Source: Thoreauomyces humboldtii | Taxonomy: Eukaryota > Chytridiomycota > Chytridiomycetes > Spizellomycetales > Powellomycetaceae | Length of the DNA stretch: 64,000 nucleotides | Reading direction: 5' to 3' | Assembly: GCA_027596035.1 (NCBI GenBank) | Contig: JADGJA010000019.1 | Coordinates: forward strand, 1 to 64,000 | Shown here: positions 21,189 to 33,049 of the stretch, piece after piece | Numbering within the stretch: the stretch's first letter is position 1 | Layout: each line of letters starts with the position of its first letter | Notes under the pieces: model-generated | Database searches by the model: none | What the model saw: only the letters and a program-made list of their open reading frames with translations | Told to the model about the DNA's origin: nothing | Position numbers and translations under genes: made by a program

Positions 21189-24100
21189 TCACTCATCGTC
21201 CGAGATGCCGTCGTTCAGATCGAACCGTCCCGGAGGAAGACCTCTCCGGCCCCGGCTGCCAGCTCCAGGCTCCTCTGCGGGATCGTTGTTGCTGTTGAAC
21301 AGGCTCATGAGATCCCGAAGGCTCAACCTTGCATTGGCGGCACTTTGAGCTCCATCGCCTTCTCCCAGAGCAGCGTTGAACAGGGCTTGCTTCTTCTGCT
21401 GCAGCGCCAGGATTCGATCCTCGACCGTGTCCGGGATCGTCACGGAATGAACGTAGCATTCTTTCTGCTGTCCGAAACGGTGGACGCGGTCGATGGCCTG
21501 GTTCTCAACGGCAGGGTTCCACCAGACGTCGAGAAGGACCACGCGGTTCGCGCAGGTCAGGTTGAGACCAAGAGAGCCGCACTTGAGGGAAACGAGAAGG
21601 ACGGTAACTTTCTTGTCTGCCGCGAGCAGCATGAGGTTCTCGTTACGAGTGGTAGCTGACATCGATCCGTCATACTGGGAGTAAAGGATATGAGTGTGAA
21701 CATGCAGAGCGTGAATATGGGGAAGACTTACGCGAACAAAGCGAAACCGGCGCTTGGTTAGTGCTTTCTCGACCAAATCAAGCATCCCGATGAACTGGGA
21801 AAAGACTATGGGAGACACGGTAAGCCAGGGGTCTGAGTAAAGGAAAATGACATCCCTACCGATCGTCTTCTCTCCAGGGTGAGTTCGTCGCGTCTCTTCC
21901 AGAATCTCGATGAGTTTGACAATTTTTGTGGAAGGCAAATCCTGCTCCACCGGATCCTTTGCGATATCCTCGATGATCTGATCGATTTCAGGGTCGTGCT
22001 CTCCCTCATCCTCATCGAATGCAGGTCCCTTGCCTTTGATATCTTTTGAGTTTTCGGGTGAAGTTGGCTTCGGAGCGTGAACCTTCTTGTAGTAAGCGGT
22101 GGAGACGACCTGATCGATGGAAACAGTCCCCCGGCAAGACGGGCATCGGCGTTCCCGGTCACTGGCGGTGTGACTGGTGAGCGCAGCAGTGAGACACTCT
22201 GAACAGAAGACATGCCCACAGGTAGTAATGATGCCCTTGTCAATGGCATCGAGGCAGATCACGCACTCCTGCAGGGGATTATCGTGCATCAATATACAAA
22301 CTCTCGGAATCCAGATACTGTGAGACTGACATACCTGCGAAAGGTCCATCTCCGCGATACGTGCCGCGACTACCGGATCCCAGCCCTTGATGATCTCGTC
22401 GAACCTTTCAGCTTCAGAAGGAGGAACGGGGTCCTCGCTTTTGTCGAAGTCGGATGCAACAAGGGACGGATGGCAGCAAGCCTGTCGGAGCCGGAGAAGT
22501 AGAACCAGGATGTTGCTGTAATTCTTCATTACGGTGCCTGCGCGGACATATGCGTTGAACTTGAGCTGAATGCGCGTTTCAAGTCCAGAGTAGAACTCTC
22601 GCTCCGCTTCAGAGAAATCAGCTCTTGCCGGTTCGACATGCTTCTCCTTCAGCTCAATGATCGGTTTGCCATCTATGGTGGACTTCTTGTTGCGGCGTAG
22701 GCAAACTGATTTGAGAATAAACATAACACGTTTCATGCCGCGAGGCCAGGAGTAGGCGAACTTGAGAGGCACTGCAAGAGGTTTGTCAGCAACTGTCAAC
22801 GGTAGAGGAAGCAGCGATTCACTGAAGTCACGAAAGCATGTCGCGAAACCCAAATGAATCCAACTCACCAATGACCTGCTTCCGGAAGTAATCCCAGTCA
22901 CAGAAGGGACTTATGTCAAGGAACTTCAAGAGGCTGTAAAGCTCTCCAACGTTATTCTGAATCGGTGTGCCGGATAAGCACCATCTGTATGTTGCGAGCA
23001 AGTTGCAGCATGCTTTTGCACCACGTGTGTTCTTGTTCTTGACAATATGAGCTTAAATACGAAAGACAACAGCCAAAATGAGCTTAAATGAGGAAAGACG
23101 CCATTCCGAAACACCACTAAGCTCAACGTACCTTCGTCAAGGATGACTCGCCGCCATCGCTTTTTGAACAGCGGACCGGCTGTCCGCCGAAGGACAGCAG
23201 GGTCCTCTGCCTCAGCAAGGTTCTGTTCAAACTCTAAACAAACGAATTTCGACAATCAGTCAATGATTCACCCTTGCCGTTCAGACTGTCAACCACGCAC
23301 CCGCATCGGCCTGATCTTGCTGTTCCTGTCGATCAACAACACCTGCAAACTTTCGTTTCTTCTTTGGCGGTTGCGGCCACTCGTTTGACAGGATCGCGTA
23401 ACTGGTGAGAACAACGTCGTATCGTTCCAAGGCTGTCACTTTTTTTGGTCTGCCTGCGCCGTGGTAAACGAAGACGGACAAGGCTCGACCCTGAACCTTG
23501 TCCAAGATTTCCTTCTCCCACTTCAAGTCAAGGAAAGCGAGAGAAAGGAATCAGCATCAAAGCCCATTGCCAATTATAGGAAACACTCACTTGATAAATG
23601 AGAGACACAGGACAAACCACCAAGGTACCAAGTTGATGGTCCCCTGTTACGTTGTTTGAGAGTATTAAAGAGATGCTAGAAACAGTTTTGCCGAGACCCA
23701 TGTCATCGGCAAGAATGCCACCCTTGTTGCTGCCGGCTTCCATTTTGAGCATCCATTCGAGGCCGATCTTCTGATGTTCCAACAAAGTAAGCTTGAGCTG
23801 TGGAGGGGACTGAATCCGGGCTTCGGGCGGGGTGATTTCCGTGGTGTGGGAAACATTTTCTAAGAGGGTGCGAAGCTGCTTCTTGGTTTCCTCGTCGTCA
23901 TCGCCGCCGAAGCCCAGATTGACTGGCGGCTTCATTCCCGCCGGAATTTCCGCTTCGTTATCGGAGCCGGCGTCGTCTTCGGCCTTGACTTCGTCTTTCC
24001 AGGGGGGCATTTGGGGAAGGTATCCAGCGCGAGGCTGCTTGGAAAGGCCGCGAACCGCAGCATGGAGATTACTGAGTGCCTGGGAAGCAGGTAACGCCGC

Positions 24101-24997
24101 AGAAGCATTTACCTGCTGACCCCAGGGAGGAACCTGCCGCAAGTACGGTTCGTTCTTGATGCCATTGGAAGTGGATACGCTGGTAGTCGGAGATAGGACA
24201 TGAAAGGGTGGTCTCTGAGATTCGTTCTTGACTGGCCTAAACGAGGACGAGGAGCCTCCGACGGCGAAATTCGGGGAAGGCGAAGGAGCTGGGGATTCCT
24301 GCTTGAACGCCCTCATCCACTCCTGGGTTTGATCCCAATCAGCCAGTACGGGGTCGATCTCATCCTTCACTCGCTCGATTTCGACGCCATTCTGATGTAG
24401 AGCAGAATTAGTAGCGTTTGGGAACGTGGAGGAAACAATCTGCAAATCGTCCATCTCGAGCGACCGAGCAAAAGCTTCGTCTTGGGAACGAAGTTGTTCT
24501 TCGGCGAGTTCTTCTTCCTGTTGCAATCGTCTTGCGATCTCTTCGTCCCCTGCAGCGATTGTTTCGTTGCGAGACTGGAGGGCGAGTTGGGTGTAATCAT
24601 CTTCGGTCAGGTCAATGATGTCGGCTCCGTTCCGGTCGTCGTTGATACGGCGGTGTAAATAGGCAGCGTAATCTGCGTCACTCGAGAAGCCAGGTGGTGG
24701 GCCATCGTCGCAAAGGTCGATCGCCTCGACGTCCAGTACTTCCTGCTGAGGTTCTGTCTTTGGCTTGGGCTCTCGTTTTGCGACAAGTTCCTCTGCCTGT
24801 CGTTGCCTGCGGGTCGCAGCTTGAGCTGCCAGGGAAGATGGTGACGGCTGCGATCCCGTGCCTGCCGCCGGCCGGGAGCCAATCAGAAAATCTGGGGACA
24901 AACTCCGCGTGTCATCCGGAGGGTGAGGCACTGGAACGTTGGTAAGATCCATGAAGTCTGGCGAGAAGCTACTCGAACGTAGCATCCCGTCAGCCAT
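21189..24997 (-). CDS. SNF2-family ATPase with internal RING finger and N-terminal SIMs, ULS1-like SUMO-targeted ubiquitin ligase
   Basis: A multi-exon gene whose start is the first in-frame ATG (24997). The N-terminal ~250 residues hold several candidate SUMO-interacting motifs ([24 protein letters not shown]) and an acidic UIM-like helix ([18 protein letters not shown]). The SNF2 core follows: Walker [12 protein letters not shown], an RRVILDEAH Walker B that is completed only after an intron is removed (DE-G then CT), and SLCRRNKKS-type motifs. Between the two ATPase lobes sits a C3HC4 RING ([27 protein letters not shown]). Lobe 2 has [18 protein letters not shown] and [12 protein letters not shown]. 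This order is that of the Rad5/Rad16/ULS1 group; the absence of a HIRAN domain and presence of SIMs point to ULS1 (yeast) or Rrp1/Rrp2 (fission yeast). Its expected role is nuclear: removing SUMO-conjugated proteins from chromatin. Confidence 0.87.
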
Positions 24998-25369
24998 TGC
25001 TGAGGACGAGCGGTTCGGACTGGACAAAAGCGTGCCGAAAAGAGAGTTGGGGACCCTGAGAGTGCCCGTTTGGCGAAAGCTGCAATAGGCGACGACAGAT
25101 TCTCTCTGCGGACGAGACAAGTCGATTGCTTAGGAAGACTCCAGTAAGCTCGGGATCGAATTGGCAGGTGGAGTCGTGTATGAGTCGGAAATGGGGGAAA
25201 GTATGAATGGAAAATCCGTTTTCGGACAGCTGCCCCTCGGGAGGGAGGGGGTCCGACAATGACTTCTCTCGAGGAGCAAACCAGTCAAAAGCGAAAGCGG
25301 CGTCCATCATCCGGACGATCCACGTCATGACGCAGGACTGTGGAAAGCCCCAACACAGACGTTCCTGTT

Positions 25370-26124
25370 CTATCCCGCTCTCTTGTATTTGCTGGGCAGG
25401 AAGCGTCCCCACATGCGCTTTGCGATAGCGCGGAAGTAAGTCCCCCTCCCAAACAGTGTCCCAACCGTGACCAGAATGAGAGAGTACATGGGCAGCGTGG
25501 TGCACAGATACGCTATACGGTACGCCCAGGGTCCATCCAGTAGCGTTCCTTCGTAAACACATAGGGGTCAGTACAACGAGCAATACTGTAATCTCTGGTA
25601 TTTCGGATAAACTTCTCTCGAGAATGGTCAACGCTTCGCTTACCATCGATGCCGTACAGCTGCGCGACGATGGGCTTGACAACCCGAACCACCGTGCTTC
25701 CCGTGATGCCAAAGACGACAAAGACCACAGCCCAATCGTACCACCACCCTCGTGAATACCGCGGATGGATGGTTGGAGATGGACGGAGAGAACTTGCAAC
25801 CTTCGGTGGTGGATGTGGCGCGGTTGGGTTCGAGGACGACGACGGCAGGGGAGTTGAGGGTTTGGATTGCACAGACATTGAGGCGGTAGTGGACGGGGAA
25901 GCGACCGGGTTTGTGGTTGGGCTGGAAGATGTCGAGAACGGAGCAAAGCAGAGAGGTAGACCTTTGAATCGGCGAGGATTCCGGAGCGAGGTTGCAGAGA
26001 CAAGCGACGAGGGTGACGGGCAAAGCGCCGAGGAAAGGTTGCGCAAGAGGTACTGCGTTCCGAGCGGAAGGTGCTGTCGTGAACAGGAAGCAAGAGCTGC
26101 AGAGCTCCTGCACAAAGATAGCAT
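25370..26124 (-). CDS. DUF6787-type mitochondrial membrane protein
   Basis: The first exon starts with an ATG at 26124 and encodes a Ser/Arg/Leu-rich presequence, then a Pro/Ser-rich linker and the domain start WWYDWAVVFVVFGITGSTVV, a first membrane helix. The donor is GTAAGC after YGID. An acceptor at about 25,540 resumes with LLDGPWAYRIAYLC, then a second helix LPMYSLILVTVGTLFGRG, then FRAIAKRMWGRF and a basic C-terminus (stop 25370-25372). The F-x-ITGS-x3-R-x-V-K-P segment and the P-x-Y-x3-L-x3-GTLFG segment are the hallmarks I associate with the DUF6787 family, small two-helix proteins of unknown function in bacteria and eukaryotic organelles. The splice keeps the frame (G|GA). Confidence 0.7.
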
Positions 26125-27340
26125 GCCCCTATTCGTTCTTCAAGAGCAAGGAGAGGAAAGGATCGACACTGGATATACTACTGTATGTACTTGTTCTATA
26201 TACTGCGAGATGTTGGTTGAGACGGGAACGAAGGAAAGGCGGAGAGGCAGCACAGGGTGATGAGCTTCCGGAGCACGGGATGGCTGTGCTCTCCATACCA
26301 CGACTTTCCTCGTCCCCATTCTCCATCCACTCGCACGTCTTCCCAAGCATCCACACAAGTCTCGGTAAGTTGATCTGGCGCCGCGTGCCTGGTCTCAGCA
26401 CCTCAACACGGAATTGCTTGCCTCACCTTCCCACACATCCCTCCACTTCCCATTCCCCCCCTAAGTTCCCGGGCTGGAAGCTGAAAAAAGGGAAGATGTT
26501 CACGACCGTTCCGTTTGCTCAGATTCTAAAATTGAGAGTACCCTCAAGAGGGCTATGCACGGTCAAACAGAAGGACCCAAACGACCTTAGCGAAAGTGCG
26601 GTCTCGACGGACCCAGCGATGCTCATGATTGTGCGTAGGCACTTCCGACGTTCAGAGAGAGGGGGTTCAACTGATCTTGAAAACGTCTCAGTCAACTGAT
26701 TGAACCGGCGTCATGATCTGGCCGCGTTTTTTGGGCGTTGACAACGAAAGTTGCACTTCACCAACCGTTCAGGCTGCAAGGCTTGTGCGGGTGCGTAGAG
26801 ACGATGAAACAGCCGAAGGGAGGCAAGACCTCGAAGACGTGCTGATACTGTTATTGTTCTCGTGTGGGGTATAGTGTGTTCTTGCGATGGCAGCAATTGT
26901 CCAAGGGAATTTTTGATGCGTTTCTCAGCCATTGTTCATGGACAGCAAACAATAGACCGTTTGGCGCTACGGGACTGTCGCGGCTGCATAGAGCAGACAA
27001 TTCTTGACCTGGTTTTCAGGAGTTTCCAACACGTCGAGACTCATCATAAGAGGCGGGAGGATGATCAGCAGGAGTAAGCGGACGCCAGCAAAGGGCTATG
27101 AGACGAGTCGAAAAATGGTGTTCTGGACAAGATGAGCGCAGTTTGGAAGGTAAAAGCGAAGTTGGGGTCCCGCGAAAACGACCTCCGAAGAACAAGGATT
27201 CTGACTTGTCGATGTTGGGCCTAATTGCGTAAGCAACTCGCCAGGCGCGCGCTGCTACTTCTTCGTGTTGGTATTCCTCTTTCCTGCTGCTCTCCGTACA
27301 TCATCGCCAACGTATCAAACAACCCCAAAAGATCTTCACC
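26125..27340. other. Intergenic region; no supported gene
   Basis: Divergent spacer between the minus-strand DUF6787 gene and the plus-strand GT2-like gene. A plus-strand frame at 26,496-26,699 begins with ATG but has no recognisable features. Nothing else is seen. Confidence 0.45.
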
Positions 27341-28218
27341 ATGTTTGCCAACGCTGTTGCCTCCGCCAGAAACAAACGTCTGTTCAAGTTGCTTGCCGTC
27401 GCCTTGCTTGTGCTCGTCACGGCGTCGTGGCACTTCTCGTCGTTGAGAGAGTCAGGTGCATCTCTCCGCCAAGCCCTTGCAAGCAAAATCCAGGGGCAGA
27501 AGCAGGAACTGCGATGCGATTTTGACTATCCCGGCCCGTTGAGATTGGAAGACTTGGCGTGTGGCGCGGAAAACTTCCCTTTCCCGAGCCCCGTGTTCTT
27601 CAAAAAGGTGCCTCCCGGGTCGAAGCACTACAAGGTTCCCGGCACGGTACATGATCTGCGCGGCATCAGAAGTCCCAACTCACCGAGGTAATTCTGTTAA
27701 TCTTTTGCCCTTGGGTTTATTTCATCGTTGTGCTTACATGTGAACTGCTCCTACAAATCCCTCTGGTGCCATCGGACAGTGTACCGATATTTATAACTTT
27801 CAAAGACCGGGTTACGTACCTGCTGGAACTCATCAGATCTTACCATCGGCACATCGGGACTCCGTTCGAGATTGTCGTTGTCGATGACCACTCTACGTAC
27901 CCCGCCGCCGTCAATTTCTTGGAGCGTCTCAAGGAATCCGGCATTCCGGTCATCTCACTCCCTCCTCACGGACCCGACGTGTTCAACGAGCTGTACGCAC
28001 GTTTTGCTGCTGAAATCCAAGGCTACATGAAGACCTCCACGGCGCCAAACTTTCTTTGGACCGACCCTGACGCGCAGCTCGACAGCGCTCCATACGACAT
28101 CTTGGAGGTCTACGCAGACGTGATTGACACTCTTGGCGCATACAACGTGGGCGGCTCCCTCCGTTGGGACGACTGGATTGAGGAGCTGCGAGACGACACC
28201 GGATTCGAGCATAAATAA
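27341..28218 (+). CDS. Short GT2-like type II membrane glycosyltransferase, possibly truncated
   Basis: Two exons (27341-27687, 27780-28218) join in phase (AG|T) into 261 residues. A basic N-terminus and one membrane span (LLAVALLVLVTASWHF) give a type II Golgi topology, followed by a stem. The catalytic part begins PIFITFKDRVTYLLELIRSY, then FEIVVVDDHSTYP, the usual GT-A family 2 opening that binds the nucleotide, and a DPDAQ motif that could be the metal-binding DxD. It stops at TTGFEHK-type sequence only ~75 residues after that motif, whereas GT-A enzymes usually continue for another 80-120 residues with an acceptor-binding part. No in-frame continuation was found beyond 28,218. It may therefore be a 3'-truncated gene next to a transposon-rich region. 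Donor and acceptor unknown. Confidence 0.6.
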
Positions 28219-29300
28219 CCTGGCTCTGCGAGTCAAATTTCGTAGGACTTGGATGCGAGCTTTCAGAGAACTTGGGAGTCCCGACACAGTGCCCGGTATG
28301 AAGTGCTGCGCCACTTCATGGTACACTCCGGTACACTCCGCCATGATACGAAATCATGTACATACTTCGCTTTTTTGAGACGCTTTTGACAGACTTTTGA
28401 ATCCCCCAGGGACCACACATCTACCTCAAAAAAGCGGTCCCGTACACGAGAAACCCTCAAAAAGTGTCCTCGAAACCCTTACGCAGTCCCCGAAGCCCTA
28501 CTGTGACCCCTGCGTGGTGTCAAAAAAATCGCATCTCAGCCATCTTTGAACAGCGACGACGGCCCGACCCAAGTTCTGCTATCCAAATCAAGTTATTTTT
28601 TGCTCGAGCCAGGTTATTTATGCTCGAATCAAGTTATTTTTTGCTCCCAAGTTTTTTTTTCGATTTTGGCCGGAACAGCACCCCATACATGTCCCCTCCC
28701 TTAAAACCTCCTGGAAACCACCATTCTTGGAATGCTGGAAACCTAGATTCTACAGGAAAGCAGGCGAAGGCCGGCTACATCCACGAAACCTCAAGGTAAA
28801 GCGGAGTAGAATTCAGAGCTGTCGAGAACGGAGGATTCCTCGCTGTCAACCTCCGGATTCCATGCTGTAAAAACTCCTGTAATCCTCCTGTTATTGGAAT
28901 CCTGGTGGCATGGAAGGCGCCTGTTCCGGCGTGTAATATAAGCAGGACTCCTTGATTTTCTGTACCCCTCGACAGCACCTGCACAGCCACCTTCAGAAGC
29001 GCTGGTCCGGGACCGAAACTTTCTTCCCTTTTCCCCTCCACCGTTTCCCCCTTGCACCATCACATTTTCTGTTGCTCACTTCCCAGCACACACTTGCTTC
29101 AGCTCCACGAAATTAACAGGGTAGAATCGTACTGGTGAGCTTGGCACACGGCGAAAACCGAGGAAATATCGGTCCAGAACTGAGTGACTTTTCTTATAGG
29201 CAACTCTCCTCAACTCCTCAAAAAAGCGTCAGCATGGCCAGAAAGAGTACTGGAAAGCAGCCTTTGGAGCGCAAGGTTCCTACCACAGGCAGCAAGGCTT
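28219..29300. repeat. Low-complexity, AT-rich stretch with short tandem repeat
   Basis: Directly downstream of the GT2-like stop the sequence loses coding character. At about 28,588-28,660 a short unit of the form CAAGTTATTTTTTGCTC recurs three times imperfectly, ending in a T-run. The stretch may be remains of inserted elements. No gene is supported. Confidence 0.5.
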
Positions 29301-29940
29301 GTGATGACTTCTGCAGGGATGTGTTTGCAGGAGCCCACATTCATTGAAGGCAAAGCAGGTGTTGGTAAAACATTCCTGGTGAATCACAACCCATCTCAAA
29401 TGACAACACCGGCTCCCTCTGATCGAGGATGGACGTGTGGATCGGACAAACTCCGGAACTCTCACCTCAACAATCCATCCGGGATCTGCAGCTGCACAGC
29501 ACATTGCATCAGCGGCCCTGTTGGTATGGGATGACTTACCAATGGCAAATCGGGCCGCTGTAGAATGTGTCAACTTGCTGCTGAGGAACATCACAGGAAC
29601 GGACCTCGATTGGGCAACTGGCAACAGATTGCGCCAGTTCTCAAACGCGGCTCAAAGGCTGGCGTGCTGGTGATTTCGCTGAAACAATCAACGCTGTGGC
29701 AACACTGTGTTACACGCTTGCTGACTGTACCCATCCGGGTGGCTGCCGATGCACAGTTTGTCAAACTCTGCACAGGATTGCGGTGACGCCAGCTACTGCA
29801 CTCTCTCTGGACGACTTCGCTAACACAGAACATCTTGCCGACTGCAGTTCGTTTCTCCTTCCGGCAGAGGACATACAGGATCCACACAGCTCCCTCGCGA
29901 GTACGTATGCGGGATTACGTTCTCCTATTGTGGCCCACTG
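29300..29940 (+). pseudogene. Decayed Helitron-type (Pif1-like) DNA helicase fragment
   Basis: Pieces of a Pif1/Helitron helicase appear in order but in different frames. A Walker A-like EGKAGVGKTFLV lies near 29,343-29,390. A Walker B region, SAALLVWDDLPMANRAAVEC, is at about 29,505-29,565; Helitron helicases have IIWDEAPM-like sequence here. Then comes GNWQQIAPVLKRGSKA, followed by KQSTLWQHCVTRLLTV (29,620-29,740), corresponding to the GDFRQ-LPVV-RGSRA and LKRS-LW-HV-LRL segments of the family. At least two frame changes separate the pieces and no N-terminal Rep domain is seen. This is a degraded mobile-element relic, not a functional gene. Confidence 0.5.
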
Positions 29941-30628
29941 AAGAGCGGACCACCCCAAACGTCGTTTTTACGGAACTTTTGGACAAATTTACTTGAACTT
30001 GGCTGACCGAGAATCGACTCTGAAGCTTCAGTGCACCCTGAATGATTTCCTGTTTTCTCGCCCAATCTCCCTGAATTTCAGTGTACCCTGAATTCCGTTT
30101 AGCTTACGGTGGGGAGGGCGGGCACGCCGCCCATTGGCCTAGTATCGTATATCTTCCACAGGACAATACCGGCAGCAGTCCTTGAGTAGGGTAAACCCCC
30201 AAGATACTCACACCGACAGTTGCCCTATCCTGGCACTTTGGTGAGGTCTTTGTCGGTCGTTGGTGACGTGGGTGGGGTGACAGCTAAGGTGTGTCTGGGG
30301 GGGCGTCGGGGTGAATGCGCTCCGGCGTTGAAGCGTTGAGTTTGGTGGCTGGAGCTTACATTGCGGTCAAGCTGCGAACTCCGACGCGTCTCGCTCAGAC
30401 CCCACTCGGTGGGCGGTGCCCACTTCTTTGCGCAATCCAATTGCCGGCATTTGCCCGCATCGCGTTCGACCCTGCTGCGCACTGGAGCATCCCACCGCCG
30501 CTTTGCCGTCTGACTCGTGCGTATTCAGCACCCAATTTTTGGAGCGCAGCCCTTGACGCCATTCGCCGTCACCTTCGTCTTTCTCGCAGGCCAGCACAAA
30601 AGTTCAGGACTTCACCGTAATTCAAGTT
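29941..30628. other. Intergenic region; no supported gene
   Basis: A short direct repeat of the form TTCAGTG(C/T)ACCCTGAAT occurs at about 30,028-30,045 and 30,077-30,095. The open frames here show nothing recognisable. It precedes the GT-D-like pseudogene. Confidence 0.4.
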
Positions 30629-31862
30629 ATGGTTTTCAAGAGGGGCACGCAGGTGTTCGCACTGGCATTTGTGGTTCTTCTCGCTACATGCTGGCTTGTG
30701 TCTCGACGCAGCACTGGGACGGACGTCCTCAGGGCGCTCGATTCTGGGATTTCACCTGCAACCACCGGGTGCAAGGTTCCGCGAAAGGTTAGTCATGGTT
30801 TATAAATTCTCTCGTTGGACTCTTATACGAAGCTGACCGGTTGTTACTCTCAAAGTTCGTAGGAGGCTTCGTTGAAGACTGGGAGCGCATTACGGGGGAT
30901 ATTATTGAGAAGATGTTACTGGGCAAAAGTTTAGGCATGGCTGTTGCGCGGTAGGGCACGTATATTCGTTAGGACAACATCTTCGGCCGTAATGCTTGAC
31001 GCTGCCAATTGATGCTAGTTACGCCGACGGTGAGACCGCGGTCATGTACGGGACCAAGATCGGAGGTAAAACGCAAGCCGCAAAGGTGCGTGCCAGAACG
31101 ACCTCCTCTGATCCATCGAGACGGTCTCAGCATTACTGAAACAATGTGAAGATGGATCATTGGACCTGGGATGGCCCCAGCCTCTTGGGCAACGACCTTA
31201 AAGCAAGTTTCAAAAAGCACTACGGAGAGCCCTACTGATACGGGCTGCCAACCCCGGAGGAAGATTCAAAGTACCTCCCGCTGCATATGAACAACCTCGG
31301 TATGTTAACGAACGTCTTTCGTCAATCTGCTGCGCTGGCCACCAAATCAAAGAAACGCTCTTACAGAACAATGCTTGGACTACGTCACATATGCAGACAT
31401 CTTTTCCAGCGGCAACTTTCCAAAGACTCGAGACTGGATGAACAAGATGGTAGAAGCCCACGCGGGACAGTTTGGCATTCTCGCCAATTTCTGCGCGTTT
31501 GGATACAAAGGTGTCGTCCCGACCTGGGCGATCGACCACTGGGCGGTTCCTGACAACATAGTGGCGTACTGAGAGAAATCCCGGGATCCCACGAAGGCTA
31601 CGCTGCAGAAGCTCGCATGTCGTCTCCGCCGGACCCGGTTCAGAAGCTTTCATTGATATCATGTGGGCGGCCAACCCGAAAAACGCATATATCGATTTCG
31701 GTTCATCCGTTGATATGCTACTCAAGGTACCTGCTTCTAGAACGGCGTGTATTCTGATTGAGAAACTCAATGCAGGGAGAAGCTACTCGTCCCTACCATC
31801 ACTCTCCGATGGCTCCACTAGCACGCTGGAGTATGGCTCCCGTAATGGTGCCCCAAGCTTAG
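30629..31862 (+). pseudogene. GT-D-like glycosyltransferase pseudogene (copy A)
   Basis: The layout is that of a small type II membrane glycosyltransferase: ATG at 30629, a membrane anchor (FALAFVVLLATCWLV), then FVGGFVEDWERITGD, then RYADGETAVMYG after an intron ending at 31,019. An R-Y/F-G-D-G-E start and an SAGP-SEA-IDIMW-ANP-NAYIDFG finish resemble bacterial GT-D-fold (DUF1792) transferases. Introns sit at the same places as in copy B (51,182-52,475) and the last exon ends in the same way. Copy A is broken. Two conserved Trp codons read TGA (31,236-31,238 and 31,570-31,572), and a deletion with frameshift lies near 31,610 before VVSAGPGSEAF. The metal-site motif reads ADGE instead of GDGE. 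Confidence 0.7.
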
Positions 31863-33000
31863 GAGAGAACGGAGAGGGCCCGAGGGCGCCTGTCTGGCAC
31901 GCTGAGTTTTCCCAGTTTACTTTCATGAGGGTGTTGAAGTCCTGCCTTTTCAGTCGATGTAGGAGAAGGCGACACTCGCCTAAAGGGCGATCGAGTGCTC
32001 CAAACCATCTCCTGTTTTTCAAGGATATGTCGTGTCGAAAGTGCCGAGTACTCCCTTGGATTTTCGTCACGCAGAGCTCGTAATACAATGAGGAAAGCGG
32101 TGACCGCGCACAACATAGATTTATTGGCATCCTGGCTCATAAAGCTCAATATGCGGGCAACCTACGCCGCATCCCAGCCGTCGGGTGATTCTGACTCAGC
32201 TGCGATGTATTGGGATCGAAGACGATCGAAGACGATCGACGAGCGAACCGACAACTCCCGGCTGGTCGAAAATCTGGACAACGCTACGAATGCCGTCTTT
32301 CCCAAAAAAGCGATGTCAAACAAATTCTCTATTGAATCATGGAAGCATCAGGATTTGAAATCGTGTCGCGGCGATGACGGACATGTTGAAGTTTGGGTTC
32401 GCGCCACTCGTATCCGGGAAACCCGACTTGCGGTTGGCCTTTCTTTCTGATGACCGGGTGACACCCTCTCGATATAGCCTCTTGCACTCCCATCCCGTGC
32501 TTCGTCCTAAGGAACAGAAGAAACACTTTGGTGAGTCTCAGCCGCGCTCATGATCCTGTGGGCTTGACTGGTACCGAAAGAGCTCCAAGTGTTCAGCAAG
32601 CCGGGCCCCGGACCCCGCTCTTGTGGCTTCTCCGCAATGAGCGACCCACGATGACATGACCGCGACACTCTTCCATCTGCATCAATGCCAAAAGCATGAA
32701 CGTAAGTTCAGCTTTTAAGTAACCCTTTGCATTTGACAACAACGGGCCTTACCCGGCCTTACGAACGCGGTAGTAGAAATCGTCGTCCTCAACTTCTTGA
32801 GGAGCGAACGCCGGATCGTAATATCCTACTTCTCTAACCATATCTGTCTGTGGTTATAAATGCAATTCAACAGTGTAAGTTTAACAACGTCGCACCACTC
32901 TTTGTAGGTTCATTCCCGTTCCGCACCTTGAGTAACCATGGGTGCACCTGGACGCAGTCTACTACCGTTTGATCTTCTTTCCAAAGGTCTGCAGGACAAC
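31863..33000. other. Intergenic, no supported gene
   Basis: Open frames on both strands (for example + 31,995-32,450) have no domain and no splice support. The stretch joins two decayed genes and may be gene debris. Confidence 0.4.
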
Positions 33001-33049
33001 GTTTCAGGGGTTCAGTAATTTGAAGTCATTCTAGACAGCTTTATTCATG

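Noticed and set aside
29234..29300. A peptide beginning MARKSTGKQPLERK, reminiscent of the histone H3 tail
   Set aside because: Only about a dozen residues resemble H3 and nothing of the histone fold follows; it lies in a decayed transposon region.
31236..31572. TGA read as tryptophan (altered genetic code), since both stops in copy A fall on Trp positions
   Set aside because: Other genes in the window (CCDC39, EDC3, ORC6, the fused gene) use TGA as a normal stop, and copy A also has a deletion with frameshift.
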